Shown here: positions 9,769 to 18,810 of the stretch, in pieces | Position numbering within the stretch: position 1 is the stretch's first letter | Layout of the letters: every line of letters starts with the position of its first letter | DNA from: Synechococcus sp. PCC 7335 | Lineage (GTDB): Bacteria; Cyanobacteriota; Cyanobacteriia; Phormidesmidales; Phormidesmidaceae | NCBI RefSeq assembly: GCF_000155595.1 | Contig: NZ_DS989904.1 | Coordinates: forward strand, 3,862,786-3,926,785 | Length of the DNA stretch: 64,000 nt | Direction: 5' to 3' | Position numbers and translations under genes: made by a program | The notes under the pieces: generated by a model | The model's input: only the letters and a program-made list of their open reading frames with translations | The model's database searches: none | Told to the model about the DNA's origin: nothing

Positions 9769-10086
9769 CTAGAGAGGCCTGAACGTGTCAAAGTGATGAC
9801 GACGCTGCTGCCAAGCACGAATTGACTTAGCTTGACGGTTTGTGTGAGAACGCCCTTGTACACCCACATAAACTGATTCAGCTTCTAAAGGCGTTTCTAG
9901 GTCGCAGGCTTCCCTTTCTGGCTCAGCCTGATGACAACTGGTAAGCGGGGGTTCTTGTGTACCTCCGGTGGTCATTTCGGCTTCTAGCGTTTCTGGGTTA
10001 CGACCTGACTTCTTCCTTGTCGGATGGTTCAATGGCACATGGGTCAAACAATTCATTAGTTCTTGGTCTCGGTCATTCTGATTCAT
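9769..10086 (-). CDS. Small polar hypothetical protein
   Basis: A 105-residue protein from an ATG preceded by AGGA (AGGAAAGC then ATG), which supports translation. The sequence is very polar, with a middle part rich in Glu/Pro/Thr and a basic C-terminus (SHTNRQAKSIRAWQQRRHHF). Four cysteines are scattered. No signal peptide or membrane segment. I do not recognise the family. It lies between the anti-sigma gene (convergent) and the histidine kinase gene on the same strand. Confidence 0.5.
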   Translation of the reverse strand: MNQNDRDQELMNCLTHVPLNHPTRKKSGRNPETLEAEMTTGGTQEPPLTSCHQAEPEREACDLETPLEAESVYVGVQGRSHTNRQAKSIRAWQQRRHHFDTFRPL

Positions 10087-10225
10087 AGCTTTCCTGTTAC
10101 TTGTTACAGAGCAGATGTTATGGAGCAGAAATTAAAAGTCTCCGTAGAGACACTAATAAAACTGCCGTCTATGAGTTCATGATGACCGTGTAACTACTGA
10201 GTCAACTACCGTACGGCTCAGATCT

Positions 10226-11362
10226 TTATATATCTGAGGCGACTGGTAACGAAAAGGTGAAGGTACTACCCACCCCAATCTCACTAGTAGCGGTGATCGT
10301 ACCGCCTTGAAGTTCGACTAAACGCCGGCAGATAGCCAAACCAATTCCCGATCCGCCTGAGATGCGATCGCGAGATCTATCTGCTCTCCAAAAGCGCTCA
10401 AACACGCGCGGAATATCGGTTTTCTTAATGCCTTCACCGGTATCCGAAACAGCTATCCAAACCAACTTAGCGTCGTTAGTCGCTTGCGTATAAACACGGA
10501 CATTCACCTCACCAGCTTTGGTGTGGCGCAGTGCATTACTCAGTAGATTTACCAAGATCTGCTCAATTCGTGCAGGATCACCCCAAACGGGCAATAGGTC
10601 CGGCGAAAATTCAGTTGTGAGCTTGAGCTGGTCAGAATTAATTAGCTGATCGGCAAAGCGATCGCATACCTGAGTGACCAACGGCACAATATTCACTGCC
10701 TGTGGATGAATCGGCAGATAGCCAGACTCTAGCTTCGATAGCTCTTGCAAATCGTTGACTAGTCGCCGAAGTCGCTCTGTCTCGTTTGCAAGGCGATCAT
10801 ACGTCTCAGGTGTAGGCGAGATCGCACCGTCTGCTAGCCCTTCCAAATATCCTTTGACGATCGTCAGCGGCGTACGCAGTTCGTGGGTAAGATCGCCTAC
10901 TAGCTCGCGCCGCCGTTGCTCTACGCCCTCTAAATCATCCGCCATCCGATTAAAGCTATGGCCTAAGCGGTCAAATTCGGGGATTTCTAGCGGTGGTACC
11001 CGAGAAGAAAAATCCCCCGCCGCAAACTGTTGCGTAACCGATTCCATCCGCAATAGCGGCTTTGTAATCCGCCGAGACAGCCACCAGCTCGCGCCGCCTG
11101 CACTTGCTCCTCCTAGTACAAAAGACCAGAACAGACCTCGTACCCATGCCCCTTCAAACCCCTTAAGCAGCTGACCTTTCACCTGCTGTTGAACTCTGAC
11201 ACCCCGCAGTTCCATCCGCTCTAGCGTCACGACAAAATATCGCGGTGTATATAGTCGGCTCACAATCGCTAGTGATGCGATCGCCACTGCTAGCACGCTC
11301 AGCTGAGAAACCAACAGCTGATTGCGTAATCCCATCTTTTTCCGACGCAAATCATCTTTCAC
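10226..11362 (-). CDS. Membrane sensor histidine kinase
   Basis: 378 residues from GTG at 11362; an ATG at 11335 (GGAAAAAG upstream) may be the true start. Two transmembrane helices (about 14-35 and 76-96) flank a very short extracytoplasmic segment of about 40 residues, then HAMP (97-150), the dimerisation domain with phospho-accepting H160 in DLTHELRTPL, and a HATPase domain (NLLSNALRHT, DTGEGI, GGSGIGLAI). The small sensor loop suggests it senses the membrane or a partner protein. It follows the response regulator gene by 73 bp on the same strand, so the two form a two-component pair. The signal is not evident. Confidence 0.93.
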   Translation of the reverse strand: MKDDLRRKKMGLRNQLLVSQLSVLAVAIASLAIVSRLYTPRYFVVTLERMELRGVRVQQQVKGQLLKGFEGAWVRGLFWSFVLGGASAGGASWWLSRRITKPLLRMESVTQQFAAGDFSSRVPPLEIPEFDRLGHSFNRMADDLEGVEQRRRELVGDLTHELRTPLTIVKGYLEGLADGAISPTPETYDRLANETERLRRLVNDLQELSKLESGYLPIHPQAVNIVPLVTQVCDRFADQLINSDQLKLTTEFSPDLLPVWGDPARIEQILVNLLSNALRHTKAGEVNVRVYTQATNDAKLVWIAVSDTGEGIKKTDIPRVFERFWRADRSRDRISGGSGIGLAICRRLVELQGGTITATSEIGVGSTFTFSLPVASDI

Positions 11363-11435
11363 TTAACTACTGCCAAGAGTTGTGTAGACCAATAGAACCT
11401 TTCCTAATAGAACCTTGCAACTGCTTGCAGCACAC

Positions 11436-12224
11436 CTATTCATCCTCAAACCGATAGCCCACACCCACTACCGTCTTTACAAACGTTGGCGCAGACGGGT
11501 CTGGTTCAATCTTCTTGCGTAGCCTGGCGATATGCGTATCCACTACTCGTTCATCTCCAAAGAAGTCTTCTCCCCATAGTTTGTCAATCAGCTGACTACG
11601 GTTCCAGACCCGGCCTGGATAGCTCATGAACGTAGCTAATAAGTCAAACTCTAATGGCGTTAGCTCCAACGGTATCTGCGCTATCTCCAACTGGTTTTGA
11701 GCATTCTGTCCACTGGTATTACCTTCGGCACTGTCTTCGACCTCTAAACCTTCCTCTCTAGAGACTGATTCAACTACCTTTTGACTAGCCGTTCGTTGAT
11801 CGAGATCCACTGTAAAGTGCGCTGTTTGATAGGTAGTCCTTGGCTGATGGCTACCTCTTAAACTACGCCTTAATACGGCACGAACCCTGGCTACAAGTTC
11901 TCTAGGACTAAAAGGCTTCACTATATAGTCGTCTGCGCCCGTCGATAGGCCTATAATGCGGTCCATCTCTTCCCCGCGGGCAGTCAGCATCATGATGTAA
12001 GGATCTTTAATCTCGTTTTGCTGACGGACCCTAGCACAGACCTCTAATCCATCTAAGCCTGGAATCATTAGATCTAAGATAATTAGATCTGGCTGAATCA
12101 ATCTAAAACGGTCGAGCGCAGTTTTGCCATCCCGGCAAATGTGGCAGCGAAAGCCTTCTTTAGATAGATAAAGCTGAATGAGTTCGGCAATATCAGCCTC
12201 ATCTTCCACAATCAATATATCCAT
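11436..12224 (-). CDS. OmpR/PhoB-family response regulator
   Basis: 262 residues: receiver domain with acidic pair E8-D9, phospho-accepting D51 (LIILDLMIPGLDG), the switch threonine in MMLTARG and lysine in IVKPF; then a winged-helix domain (LELTPLEFDLLATFMSYPGRVWNRSQLIDKLWG, VDTHIARLRKKIEPD, VVGVGYRFE). Between them is an unusually long acidic linker of about 40 residues (EEGLEVEDSAEGNTSGQNAQ). It acts as a DNA-binding transcription factor phosphorylated by the kinase encoded just downstream. Target genes are unknown. Confidence 0.93.
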   Translation of the reverse strand: MDILIVEDEADIAELIQLYLSKEGFRCHICRDGKTALDRFRLIQPDLIILDLMIPGLDGLEVCARVRQQNEIKDPYIMMLTARGEEMDRIIGLSTGADDYIVKPFSPRELVARVRAVLRRSLRGSHQPRTTYQTAHFTVDLDQRTASQKVVESVSREEGLEVEDSAEGNTSGQNAQNQLEIAQIPLELTPLEFDLLATFMSYPGRVWNRSQLIDKLWGEDFFGDERVVDTHIARLRKKIEPDPSAPTFVKTVVGVGYRFEDE

Positions 12225-12373
12225 AGTAAAGCGCCTATAACTGAGCTAGGAATCAACTAACTTCCTCTCATTTTGATAGAACTACGGTCTAATACACCAA
12301 CTTTAGCTGCTACTATCTCACCAACTTCATTATCTTTGGAATCCTCGGCGTCATCTTGTGAGTGTGTCCGTTT

Positions 12374-14929
12374 ATGCCTGCACCTACCTTCGAGACTTTA
12401 TCAGCAGAACTCAACCAAGCGCTTTCTAAGCGCCACGACATTCCTTCTGAAACTACGGCTCGATGCACGCAGGGTCGCAATAAGGTGATGGTCCTTATTG
12501 AGTATCCATCCGCAGAAGGGAATGACGTCAAAAAGCTGACCGTTCAGACATTGGACTGGCTAGAAGATTATCTGCGACATTATTTCAATGTCGTTGGACT
12601 TCCTAGTGAACTTGCCGACCTATCGGCGATCGCAAATGAGGTTGTTGTACAGCTCTATTTGAAGTATCAAAACACTTCCAGCCCGTTCACGATGCGATCA
12701 TTTACATGGAAGATAGAAGATGGATTCGCTGACCTATTTGGACACTCAGATTTCGATCGATCGACTTCGTTTACTACGCCCGACTACTCAAGCGTAGAAG
12801 AGCTAGATCTAACATCTGATGATCTCAGGTCTGAAGGCAATTTTGTATCAGCCTTCAGTGCTGATAGCGCGAGCGATCTATTTGCCGATCTCTCTGAGGG
12901 TATCTCACAGGAGAATCAGCAGTCTAGTGATGAGCTAATGGAGTTTTTAGTTTCAGACGAGGTGCCTACAGTGCCTTCATCAGAGCTAGATCTGCCAGCG
13001 GTCGAATTGCCAGTTAGTAGCTATCTCGAATCTGAAAGGGCGTCGGATTTTTTCGAACTTGATCAAGAAAATCTAAGTCCAAAAGCAACAGTAGATTTAT
13101 TCGATTTCATGGCATCATCCGAATCAGAAGATCTCGCCCTAGAAGAACTCACCGACGAGACGCTAGGCTCTACAGCGGAATTTGAAGCAGATTTCTTTAT
13201 AGAAGACTCTTTGATAGATGATGTGCTGTATGCAGATGAGTTTGTTGAAGATCAAGGACCAAAGCCTATTGACGAAGCCTCTTTGCACCCTTCAGAAGTA
13301 GGAAGCTCAACAAACATAGAGTCCATAGAAGAAGATCGTATAGAAGATAATCTGGTTGATGAACAAGAAGTCGGTTCAAAAGTTGAAGAATCAGAGCCGA
13401 AGGTATCAAAGCTTCCCGTAGTGTCTGATGAATCTGAGCTAGAAGCGTCAGAGCCTGGCACCTTACCATCTACTCAAGAAACAGAGTCAGATCTTGCACT
13501 TACAGATCTAGGTTTAAACCCATCAGAACCTGTAGCAGAATCTTCAGAACCTGTAGCAGAATCTGAAGCGCCAGAACAAGTAACAGAGTCTAAGAAACCA
13601 GAGTTCAAGAAACGTGAGTCTAGTGAAATAGCTGAACCCATTGATCCCACGGTAGAAGCTTCAATCCCTTTCAACCTATCGCTTGAAGCTTCTACCGTTA
13701 GAAGGCCAGAAGAACTCAAATTAGAAGAGAAGATAGCGCTCAACGATCCATTTTCTCAAGAAACGTCTGAAATAAACCCTACAGAAGAAACTGCTACGGA
13801 CGACTTTGGGACGAAAGATTGGGCAAAAGATAATGAAAGTGACCAATTAGATCTTTCTGATCATGGCGACGATGAAACAATTCCTTTTGAATACGATGAA
13901 GCAGAGGCGCTGCCAAGTATCCGTACTAGCCTCGGTGACGCGGATGAGGGCTATTTAGAACATGACTACACCACCGAAGCGTATATCGGTGATAGCCGCG
14001 AAGCCAAAAATCGCGAAGATTACGAAGGCGATCGCGCTCAACCGACCCACTCAACCGACAAGGGCATTGCGACTGTCGAAGCAGAGCAGTGGCAGGGCAA
14101 ACGGTCTTCTCAGCGCTCAGGCAAAAAAGCCTGGGCGTTTGTTGGTCTTTTGGGTATTTTGATGACTGGCATACTAGGCTTTGGGTTGACTAGACCCTGT
14201 AGCATTGGTCAGTGCGATCGCTTAGAAACAGCCAGAATAGAAAGCGATGAAGCCCTAGCTCAACTGCGCCAAGATAATTCTGCCGCGAGTATTCAAGCAG
14301 CTCAGCAAAGCATAAGACGCTCTATTCAACAGCTAGAGCCTATTCCTGTCTGGTCTAGCTATTATGACGAAGCTCAAACTGCCATCCTAGAATACGAACG
14401 ACAGCTTAACGCCTTAGATCTTGTTAGTGTGGCTCAAGGTACGGCATACAGCGCTGCGGTTCAATCACAAGATCCTCCTCACTCAGCGTCTACTTGGGAA
14501 GAGATTGCCAGTCAGTGGCAAGAGGCGATCGTTGGACTATCATCCGTTCCAGACAACGGTCCGGTATACGAGCTAGCTCAGACGAAGCTAACAGAATACC
14601 GTGCCAACTTATCCACTATTCGACTAAGAGTTAGAATTGAGTCAACGGCGGAAGAGAATCTGAGTCAAGCTCAACAGTCGGCTACGCAAGCCGCTCAGAA
14701 GTCCGAGACCGCAGCGTCTGCAGAAGCTTGGGAAACGGTGGTAAAAGACTGGCAGACCGCTATCAATAGCTTACGACAGATTCCACAGGGTACACAGGCT
14801 TACTTCGAAGTGCAAGAGATCCTGCCTAAGTATGAACAGCGATTGCGTGAGGCGCGTGATCGTGCTGAAAAAGAACGGAGTGCTAGCGAACAAGGCACCC
14901 GAATTGACTCTAGTTTTATCCGAGGATAG
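12374..14929 (+). CDS. Large acidic membrane-anchored protein of unknown function
   Basis: About 851 residues from the ATG at 12374 (an in-frame GTG at 12362 adds four). The first 120 residues look globular (TLDWLEDYLRHYFNVVGLPSEL). Residues about 130-580 are extremely acidic, low complexity and probably disordered, with a 21-bp tandem repeat giving SEPVAESSEPVAES near residue 385. One transmembrane helix near 590-610 (WAFVGLLGILMTGILGFGL) is followed by a helical C-terminal half with repeated WxxxxxxWQxAI patterns, TPR- or coiled-coil-like. I do not recognise a named family. Topology suggests a long cytoplasmic tether and an extracytoplasmic helical domain. Divergent from the response regulator gene across about 150 bp. 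Confidence 0.75.
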   Translation: MPAPTFETLSAELNQALSKRHDIPSETTARCTQGRNKVMVLIEYPSAEGNDVKKLTVQTLDWLEDYLRHYFNVVGLPSELADLSAIANEVVVQLYLKYQNTSSPFTMRSFTWKIEDGFADLFGHSDFDRSTSFTTPDYSSVEELDLTSDDLRSEGNFVSAFSADSASDLFADLSEGISQENQQSSDELMEFLVSDEVPTVPSSELDLPAVELPVSSYLESERASDFFELDQENLSPKATVDLFDFMASSESEDLALEELTDETLGSTAEFEADFFIEDSLIDDVLYADEFVEDQGPKPIDEASLHPSEVGSSTNIESIEEDRIEDNLVDEQEVGSKVEESEPKVSKLPVVSDESELEASEPGTLPSTQETESDLALTDLGLNPSEPVAESSEPVAESEAPEQVTESKKPEFKKRESSEIAEPIDPTVEASIPFNLSLEASTVRRPEELKLEEKIALNDPFSQETSEINPTEETATDDFGTKDWAKDNESDQLDLSDHGDDETIPFEYDEAEALPSIRTSLGDADEGYLEHDYTTEAYIGDSREAKNREDYEGDRAQPTHSTDKGIATVEAEQWQGKRSSQRSGKKAWAFVGLLGILMTGILGFGLTRPCSIGQCDRLETARIESDEALAQLRQDNSAASIQAAQQSIRRSIQQLEPIPVWSSYYDEAQTAILEYERQLNALDLVSVAQGTAYSAAVQSQDPPHSASTWEEIASQWQEAIVGLSSVPDNGPVYELAQTKLTEYRANLSTIRLRVRIESTAEENLSQAQQSATQAAQKSETAASAEAWETVVKDWQTAINSLRQIPQGTQAYFEVQEILPKYEQRLREARDRAEKERSASEQGTRIDSSFIRG

Positions 14930-14930
14930 A

Positions 14931-16187
14931 TCAAGCAGGCTTGCAGCAGATTCCAAACACAGATGTAAATCCGTGTAGGAACGTTGAGCCCCCTACTGGT
15001 CCAATCTCGCCATTGCAGAAAAAGCCACCTACTGGCAGTGGACCTAGATACTTTTCAAACAGATCAGAATCAAAATTAGGCTCATCATAGAGTCCTTCTC
15101 CTCGTCCTGTACAGGAAAACAGCAAGGCACCTGCTGGAAGACAGCCTGTGTGAGCTTCTGCTAGCTGGTTCTCTAATCGTTCTACGCTGTAGCGGCGCAG
15201 CATTTCTTCGAGATCTTCTGCTGATGTCTGAGCGTCACGCATGTGAAATTGAACCCGCATACCCGGACGAATCTTATCTGCTACTGCGATCGCTCCGTTA
15301 TTCGGATTTACTCCAACCAAGTTTCGAATTAGAAAGTCTCGGCGAGTTAGCGTCGACTTGAATCCGCTTTGCGCTACCCCAATGAATAAGGCATTTTGCA
15401 TCATTACCCGCTCTTCCTCACTCATTCTCTGGAAAAGCGTCTGCAAGATTTCTAGAGGTGTCTGGGATGTCTGAGGTCTTCCAGTGTCAGCTAGCTCATC
15501 GAGTTCGAGCTTGATCATGATGTTGCGATCGCCCTCACTTACACGATACAGCTGACCAATAGGCCGGCAGCCCTGCGCCACAATTGCCTGCAGCACAATC
15601 TCACCCGATAGCGCCACGCCAACAATACCTTCTCGATAGCGCCGCTGGCCGCAAAACAGACCACTATACTTGCTAAAGCTTTCAATGCCAGCCAGTCCAC
15701 CCACCTTCGTCGCTCCCGGATAAGCAAAATCTAATCCCTGAAGTAGCTCACTCGTCCCTGAAGAAAATGGGTCCGCCATCAGCACAAACCCTGGTTGCTC
15801 TGCAGGTTCAACACCGATTAGATCAACCCAAGCCTGCGGTGGGCTATCTAGATCGGGCAAATCAGCTGCCGTCAGATAAAAGCTATTAATGCTGACATCC
15901 GGTAGATGTGCCACCATCAGACTCAATGCTGGCCCAGCTTCAATTTCGGCAGGAAAACTCTCATCCATGCCGATCACGCCGCTACCGCTACAGCCTACTA
16001 TCTGAGCAGTGGGTAGATGAGCCTGAAGTAATGGCATTAACCGTTCATATTCACTAGCAAACGCTACTGATACAAAAACAAGCGCAAGGTCAATCCGCCG
16101 ATCTAGCTTGTCCTTTACTTCCCCAACAACCTCCTTCACAGCGGTTTCCAAAGAAACACTAGTCGAGATCGCGCTTACCCATTTCAT
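14931..16187 (-). CDS. FIST domain sensory protein
   Basis: 418 residues matching the FIST_N plus FIST_C architecture: an N-terminal domain with the GCSGSGVIG motif near 85 and the later LMADPFSSG, and a C-terminal domain with LFSCTGRG and GGFFCNGEIGPVGG near the end. FIST domains are found fused to or beside signalling proteins and are proposed to bind small ligands such as amino acids; here the domain stands alone. It ends two bases from the acidic protein gene (convergent). Soluble; no signal peptide. Its partner signalling protein is not evident. Confidence 0.85.
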   Translation of the reverse strand: MKWVSAISTSVSLETAVKEVVGEVKDKLDRRIDLALVFVSVAFASEYERLMPLLQAHLPTAQIVGCSGSGVIGMDESFPAEIEAGPALSLMVAHLPDVSINSFYLTAADLPDLDSPPQAWVDLIGVEPAEQPGFVLMADPFSSGTSELLQGLDFAYPGATKVGGLAGIESFSKYSGLFCGQRRYREGIVGVALSGEIVLQAIVAQGCRPIGQLYRVSEGDRNIMIKLELDELADTGRPQTSQTPLEILQTLFQRMSEEERVMMQNALFIGVAQSGFKSTLTRRDFLIRNLVGVNPNNGAIAVADKIRPGMRVQFHMRDAQTSAEDLEEMLRRYSVERLENQLAEAHTGCLPAGALLFSCTGRGEGLYDEPNFDSDLFEKYLGPLPVGGFFCNGEIGPVGGSTFLHGFTSVFGICCKPA

Positions 16188-16425
16188 ACATGCAGGCTCC
16201 TTAAGATTAAGATTATCCTACGGGTAGAGCTTTTTACTGAAAACTGCTGACATACTATACTCATTCACCCCGTCAAACCGTTTGGATACAGCTCTATCCT
16301 TATCTTACAGGGGGTGAAGCAAGTGCTTCTTGTACTGCCATCTATGATACGGCAGTTTAAAGCAGCCAAAGCTAGAATAGAGACTGAACCAAACGTCGTT
16401 AAAACTTTACTAAACACGGTTTGCC

Positions 16426-16650
16426 ATGAGCGATATCCAAGAAAAAATCAAGACTGAAATTGAAGCAGCCCGTGAAGCTTGCTCTGCAGACAACAATGAC
16501 GCAGAAGGTTGTGCTGCCGCATGGGATGCCGTCGAAGAACTTCAAGCCGAAGCTTCTCACCAGCGTACAAAGAAGCCTGAAAAGTCACCCTTTGATCAGT
16601 ATTGTGACGACAATCCTGAAGCAGATGAGTGCCGCGTCTACGACAACTAA
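16426..16650 (+). CDS. cp12: CP12, redox regulator of the Calvin cycle
   Basis: A 74-residue acidic, largely disordered protein with the two redox cysteine pairs of CP12 (C19/C29 and C60/C69), the core motif AAWDAVEEL (31-39) and the C-terminal DNPEADECRVYDN. Oxidised CP12 binds GAPDH and phosphoribulokinase into an inactive complex in the dark; thioredoxin reduction in light releases them. Length and both cysteine pairs are intact, so it should be fully functional. It is monocistronic, followed by two strong inverted repeats (16666-16720 and 16736-16780). Confidence 0.97.
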   Translation: MSDIQEKIKTEIEAAREACSADNNDAEGCAAAWDAVEELQAEASHQRTKKPEKSPFDQYCDDNPEADECRVYDN

Positions 16651-16665
16651 ACGATAACCAAGCTT

Positions 16666-16720
16666 TGACTCAGCAGATGTATTGAGCAAGTAAACGCAGC
16701 TCAATACATCTGCTGAGTCA
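16666..16720. repeat. Perfect 22-bp inverted repeat after cp12
   Basis: The arms at 16666-16687 and 16699-16720 are perfect reverse complements (22 of 22) around an 11-base loop. It begins 15 bases after the cp12 stop. No T-run follows directly, so as RNA it would be a very stable 3' hairpin (stabiliser or processing signal) rather than a classical terminator. Confidence 0.8.
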
Positions 16721-16735
16721 ATTAACTGACTAAGG

Positions 16736-16780
16736 AAAAAGGGGAAAGAGTCTTCTAGAAAAGGCTTCTTTCCCCTTTTT
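16736..16780 (+). terminator. Intrinsic terminator of cp12
   Basis: The 14-base arm AAAAAGGGGAAAGA (16736-16749) is mirrored perfectly by TCTTTCCCCTTTTT (16767-16780), ending in five T. The form (GC-rich centre, A-run then T-run) is that of a bidirectional rho-independent terminator. It also serves as a barrier toward the DUF1997 gene on the other strand. Confidence 0.75.
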
Positions 16781-16982
16781 AGTGCGTCGGTTCCTATCGC
16801 TCTTCTACGAGCGAGCCGGTACGGCCAGTATCTTCATGGCTACTGGCTTTTCACTATGAGGATAGAGGTAAGATAAATCAGTTAAGGCCGGTCAATCACC
16901 AAAGCAACTTTCGGCAGGGCAGCGCTGTGTCTTGATTCGAATATATGAAGGACGCTTGTAGGGAGCTGACTGTAGGGATGAT

Positions 16983-17690
16983 TCACCGTTGCCAAAAGCG
17001 TTTTTGCGAACAAGGAATAGGTAGGCCCATAGACGTATGAAACTCAGCTTGAACTTTGCGAGTCAAGCGTTTAGAGACCTGGCGAACAATTTGAGTGAGA
17101 AGCTGGTCGCCAGAGGCTTTGACTAGGTTATCTGGCAAAGCTTGTACAAAGCGGGGAACTTCTACCCAAGTAGATAGGCTAAGCTCCCACTCTACATGAG
17201 TAGTTTTTTCGACATCGATATCTTTTGGAATATCTTTGGCAGCCTCTTCGCACAGCGTCATAGAAGCATGAAAGTCGACGTCGTAGCCTTCAGGGTTGTA
17301 GCCAGGCACCGGGATGGTTTCGATGCGATAGATACCTTTTTCTTGAGGCAGTAAACGCAAACCAATCTTTGGCTCTACTACATGATTTAGGCTCTTATAC
17401 TTGCCGACAGCTAGACCATAGCCATTCTTTCCGATGGGCTCTACTTCCATGGGTTGAGCACACTGAGGAAACCATTCTTGGTGAGCATCCAGATACTGCG
17501 CCACGGTAGTAGCATCTGCATACATCTCCATATGACCTATGTAGTTGCCTTGAAAATGCAAAGTGTCTTTAAAAGAAGTTACGTTCTTTTTTGAAGTTTT
17601 TTGATCTTCAATCAGACTAGCACCCGTTTCAAAAAATGGGGAGCCTGCGTGGGATGCTCCATTAGAATGAATTTGCATAGAAATGGTCAC
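16983..17690 (-). CDS. DUF1997 family protein
   Basis: A 235-residue soluble protein matching the DUF1997 family of cyanobacteria and plastids: FQGNYIGHMEMYADATTVAQYLDAHQEWFPQCAQPM, then GLRLLPQEKGIYRIETIPVPGYNPEGYDVDFHASM, and WELSLSTWVEVPRF. The fold is probably START/polyketide cyclase-like with a ligand cavity; no catalytic function is known. No signal peptide or membrane segment. It stands alone, facing the cp12 terminator. Confidence 0.8.
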   Translation of the reverse strand: MTISMQIHSNGASHAGSPFFETGASLIEDQKTSKKNVTSFKDTLHFQGNYIGHMEMYADATTVAQYLDAHQEWFPQCAQPMEVEPIGKNGYGLAVGKYKSLNHVVEPKIGLRLLPQEKGIYRIETIPVPGYNPEGYDVDFHASMTLCEEAAKDIPKDIDVEKTTHVEWELSLSTWVEVPRFVQALPDNLVKASGDQLLTQIVRQVSKRLTRKVQAEFHTSMGLPIPCSQKRFWQR

Positions 17691-18131
17691 AAAAGATAAA
17701 AAACATCCGTACCAAGACCACTAGACTATCTGCCTATTTGTGTTCTATCTAACAGTACATACTGAGGGCTTTTGAAAACCTTCGTTGATTTACTGAATCA
17801 ATATGACACTAGCGCTCTACTAAGACAGTGCTGATGGCTACGCTTGATCGCCCATATTACTTTGGGCGGTTTCTCTAAGAGAATTCCAAACGATAGGTTT
17901 TCTACTCTGATAAAGCAAAGTAACTAGTATGTCTTGGGATAGACTCATCTATCCCCCTTGTTTTTCCTCCAAACACCCCCAAACTAAAGATGCGCCGAGC
18001 TATCAGCTTGAGAACGTAGCTGCTCGAATAAGTGTGGTCAGCTCGACTAGAGATTCAGACCTACCTCATACGATTTGGAATCGCTATATACTTATATACT
18101 TCGCTTGTACTTAATAAGTGGGCCTTGGTAG
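17691..18131. other. Intergenic region, divergent promoters
   Basis: About 440 bp between the divergent DUF1997 and SDR genes. It should hold both promoters. A possible 61-codon frame at 17929-18114 has composition unlike a protein and no ribosome site, so I do not call it. No clear repeats or hairpins. Confidence 0.4.
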
Positions 18132-18791
18132 ATGAAAGCACTGGTTGCAGGTTCGACGGGAAAGACAGGTAGTCATATTGTCAAGTTGCTTCTAGAGAAG
18201 GGCATCGAAGTTCGAGCACTAGTTAGAAATCTAGACAAAGCCAACTCAGTGCTGCCAGACACAGTTGAGAAAGTCATTGGCGATGTAATGAGCCCGGAAA
18301 GTCTAACTACCGCGTTAGCAGGCTGCGATGCCTTGCTCAGTGCAACAGGCGCAGAACCCAGCTTTGATCCTACAGGCCCTTATAAGGTCGACTACGAAGG
18401 TAATAAGAACTTGGTAGATGCGGCAAAGGCAGCAGGAATTGACCAGTTTGTGATGGTGTCGTCGCTATGTGTGTCTAAGATTTTTCACCCATTGAACCTG
18501 TTTTGGGGAATCTTGTACTGGAAGCAGCAGGCAGAAGATTATTTGAAAGTGAGCGGTGTGCCGTACACGATTGTGCGCCCCGGTGGATTGAAAGATGAGG
18601 ATAATGCTCAGGCGATTGTAATGTCTCCTGCCGATACACTATTTGAAGGAAGTATTCCGCGGGTGAAGGTAGCTCAGGTCTGTGTAGATGCCATCGGTCA
18701 AGACGTGGCTAAGAACAAAGTACTAGAGATAGTAACCAGCGCAGAGGCAGCAGTTCAACCAATAGAGACACTATTTGCTAGCGTTGGTTAG
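18132..18791 (+). CDS. Atypical short-chain dehydrogenase (NAD(P)-binding, Ycf39/NmrA-like)
   Basis: 219 residues with an N-terminal Rossmann motif GSTGKTG (7-13), then VRALVRNLDKA, and VMVSSLCV, but without the usual YxxxK catalytic pair in place (YWKQQAEDYLKVSGVPYTIVRPGGL). This is the atypical SDR class (NmrA/HSCARG/Ycf39-like), often sensing NAD(P)H or acting on tetrapyrrole or isoprenoid substrates; I cannot say which. Its stop codon lies within an 18-bp tandem duplication, and it ends four bases from the convergent MFS gene. Confidence 0.85.
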   Translation: MKALVAGSTGKTGSHIVKLLLEKGIEVRALVRNLDKANSVLPDTVEKVIGDVMSPESLTTALAGCDALLSATGAEPSFDPTGPYKVDYEGNKNLVDAAKAAGIDQFVMVSSLCVSKIFHPLNLFWGILYWKQQAEDYLKVSGVPYTIVRPGGLKDEDNAQAIVMSPADTLFEGSIPRVKVAQVCVDAIGQDVAKNKVLEIVTSAEAAVQPIETLFASVG

Positions 18792-18810
18792 ATTGTTAGC
18801 GTTGGTTAGA
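18775..18810. repeat. 18-bp tandem duplication at the SDR stop codon
   Basis: TTGCTAGCGTTGGTTAGA (18775-18792) is followed directly by TTGTTAGCGTTGGTTAGA (18793-18810), one mismatch in 18. The first copy contains the SDR stop codon and the second spans the end of the convergent MFS gene. It looks like a slippage duplication. Confidence 0.85.

Noticed and set aside
13252-13743. Several Ser-rich reading frames on the minus strand
   Set aside because: They mirror the acidic Glu/Ser codons of the 851-residue protein and have no start signals.
17929-18114. Small reading frame of 61 codons upstream of the SDR gene
   Set aside because: No ribosome site, unnatural composition and no recognisable motif; it lies in a promoter region.
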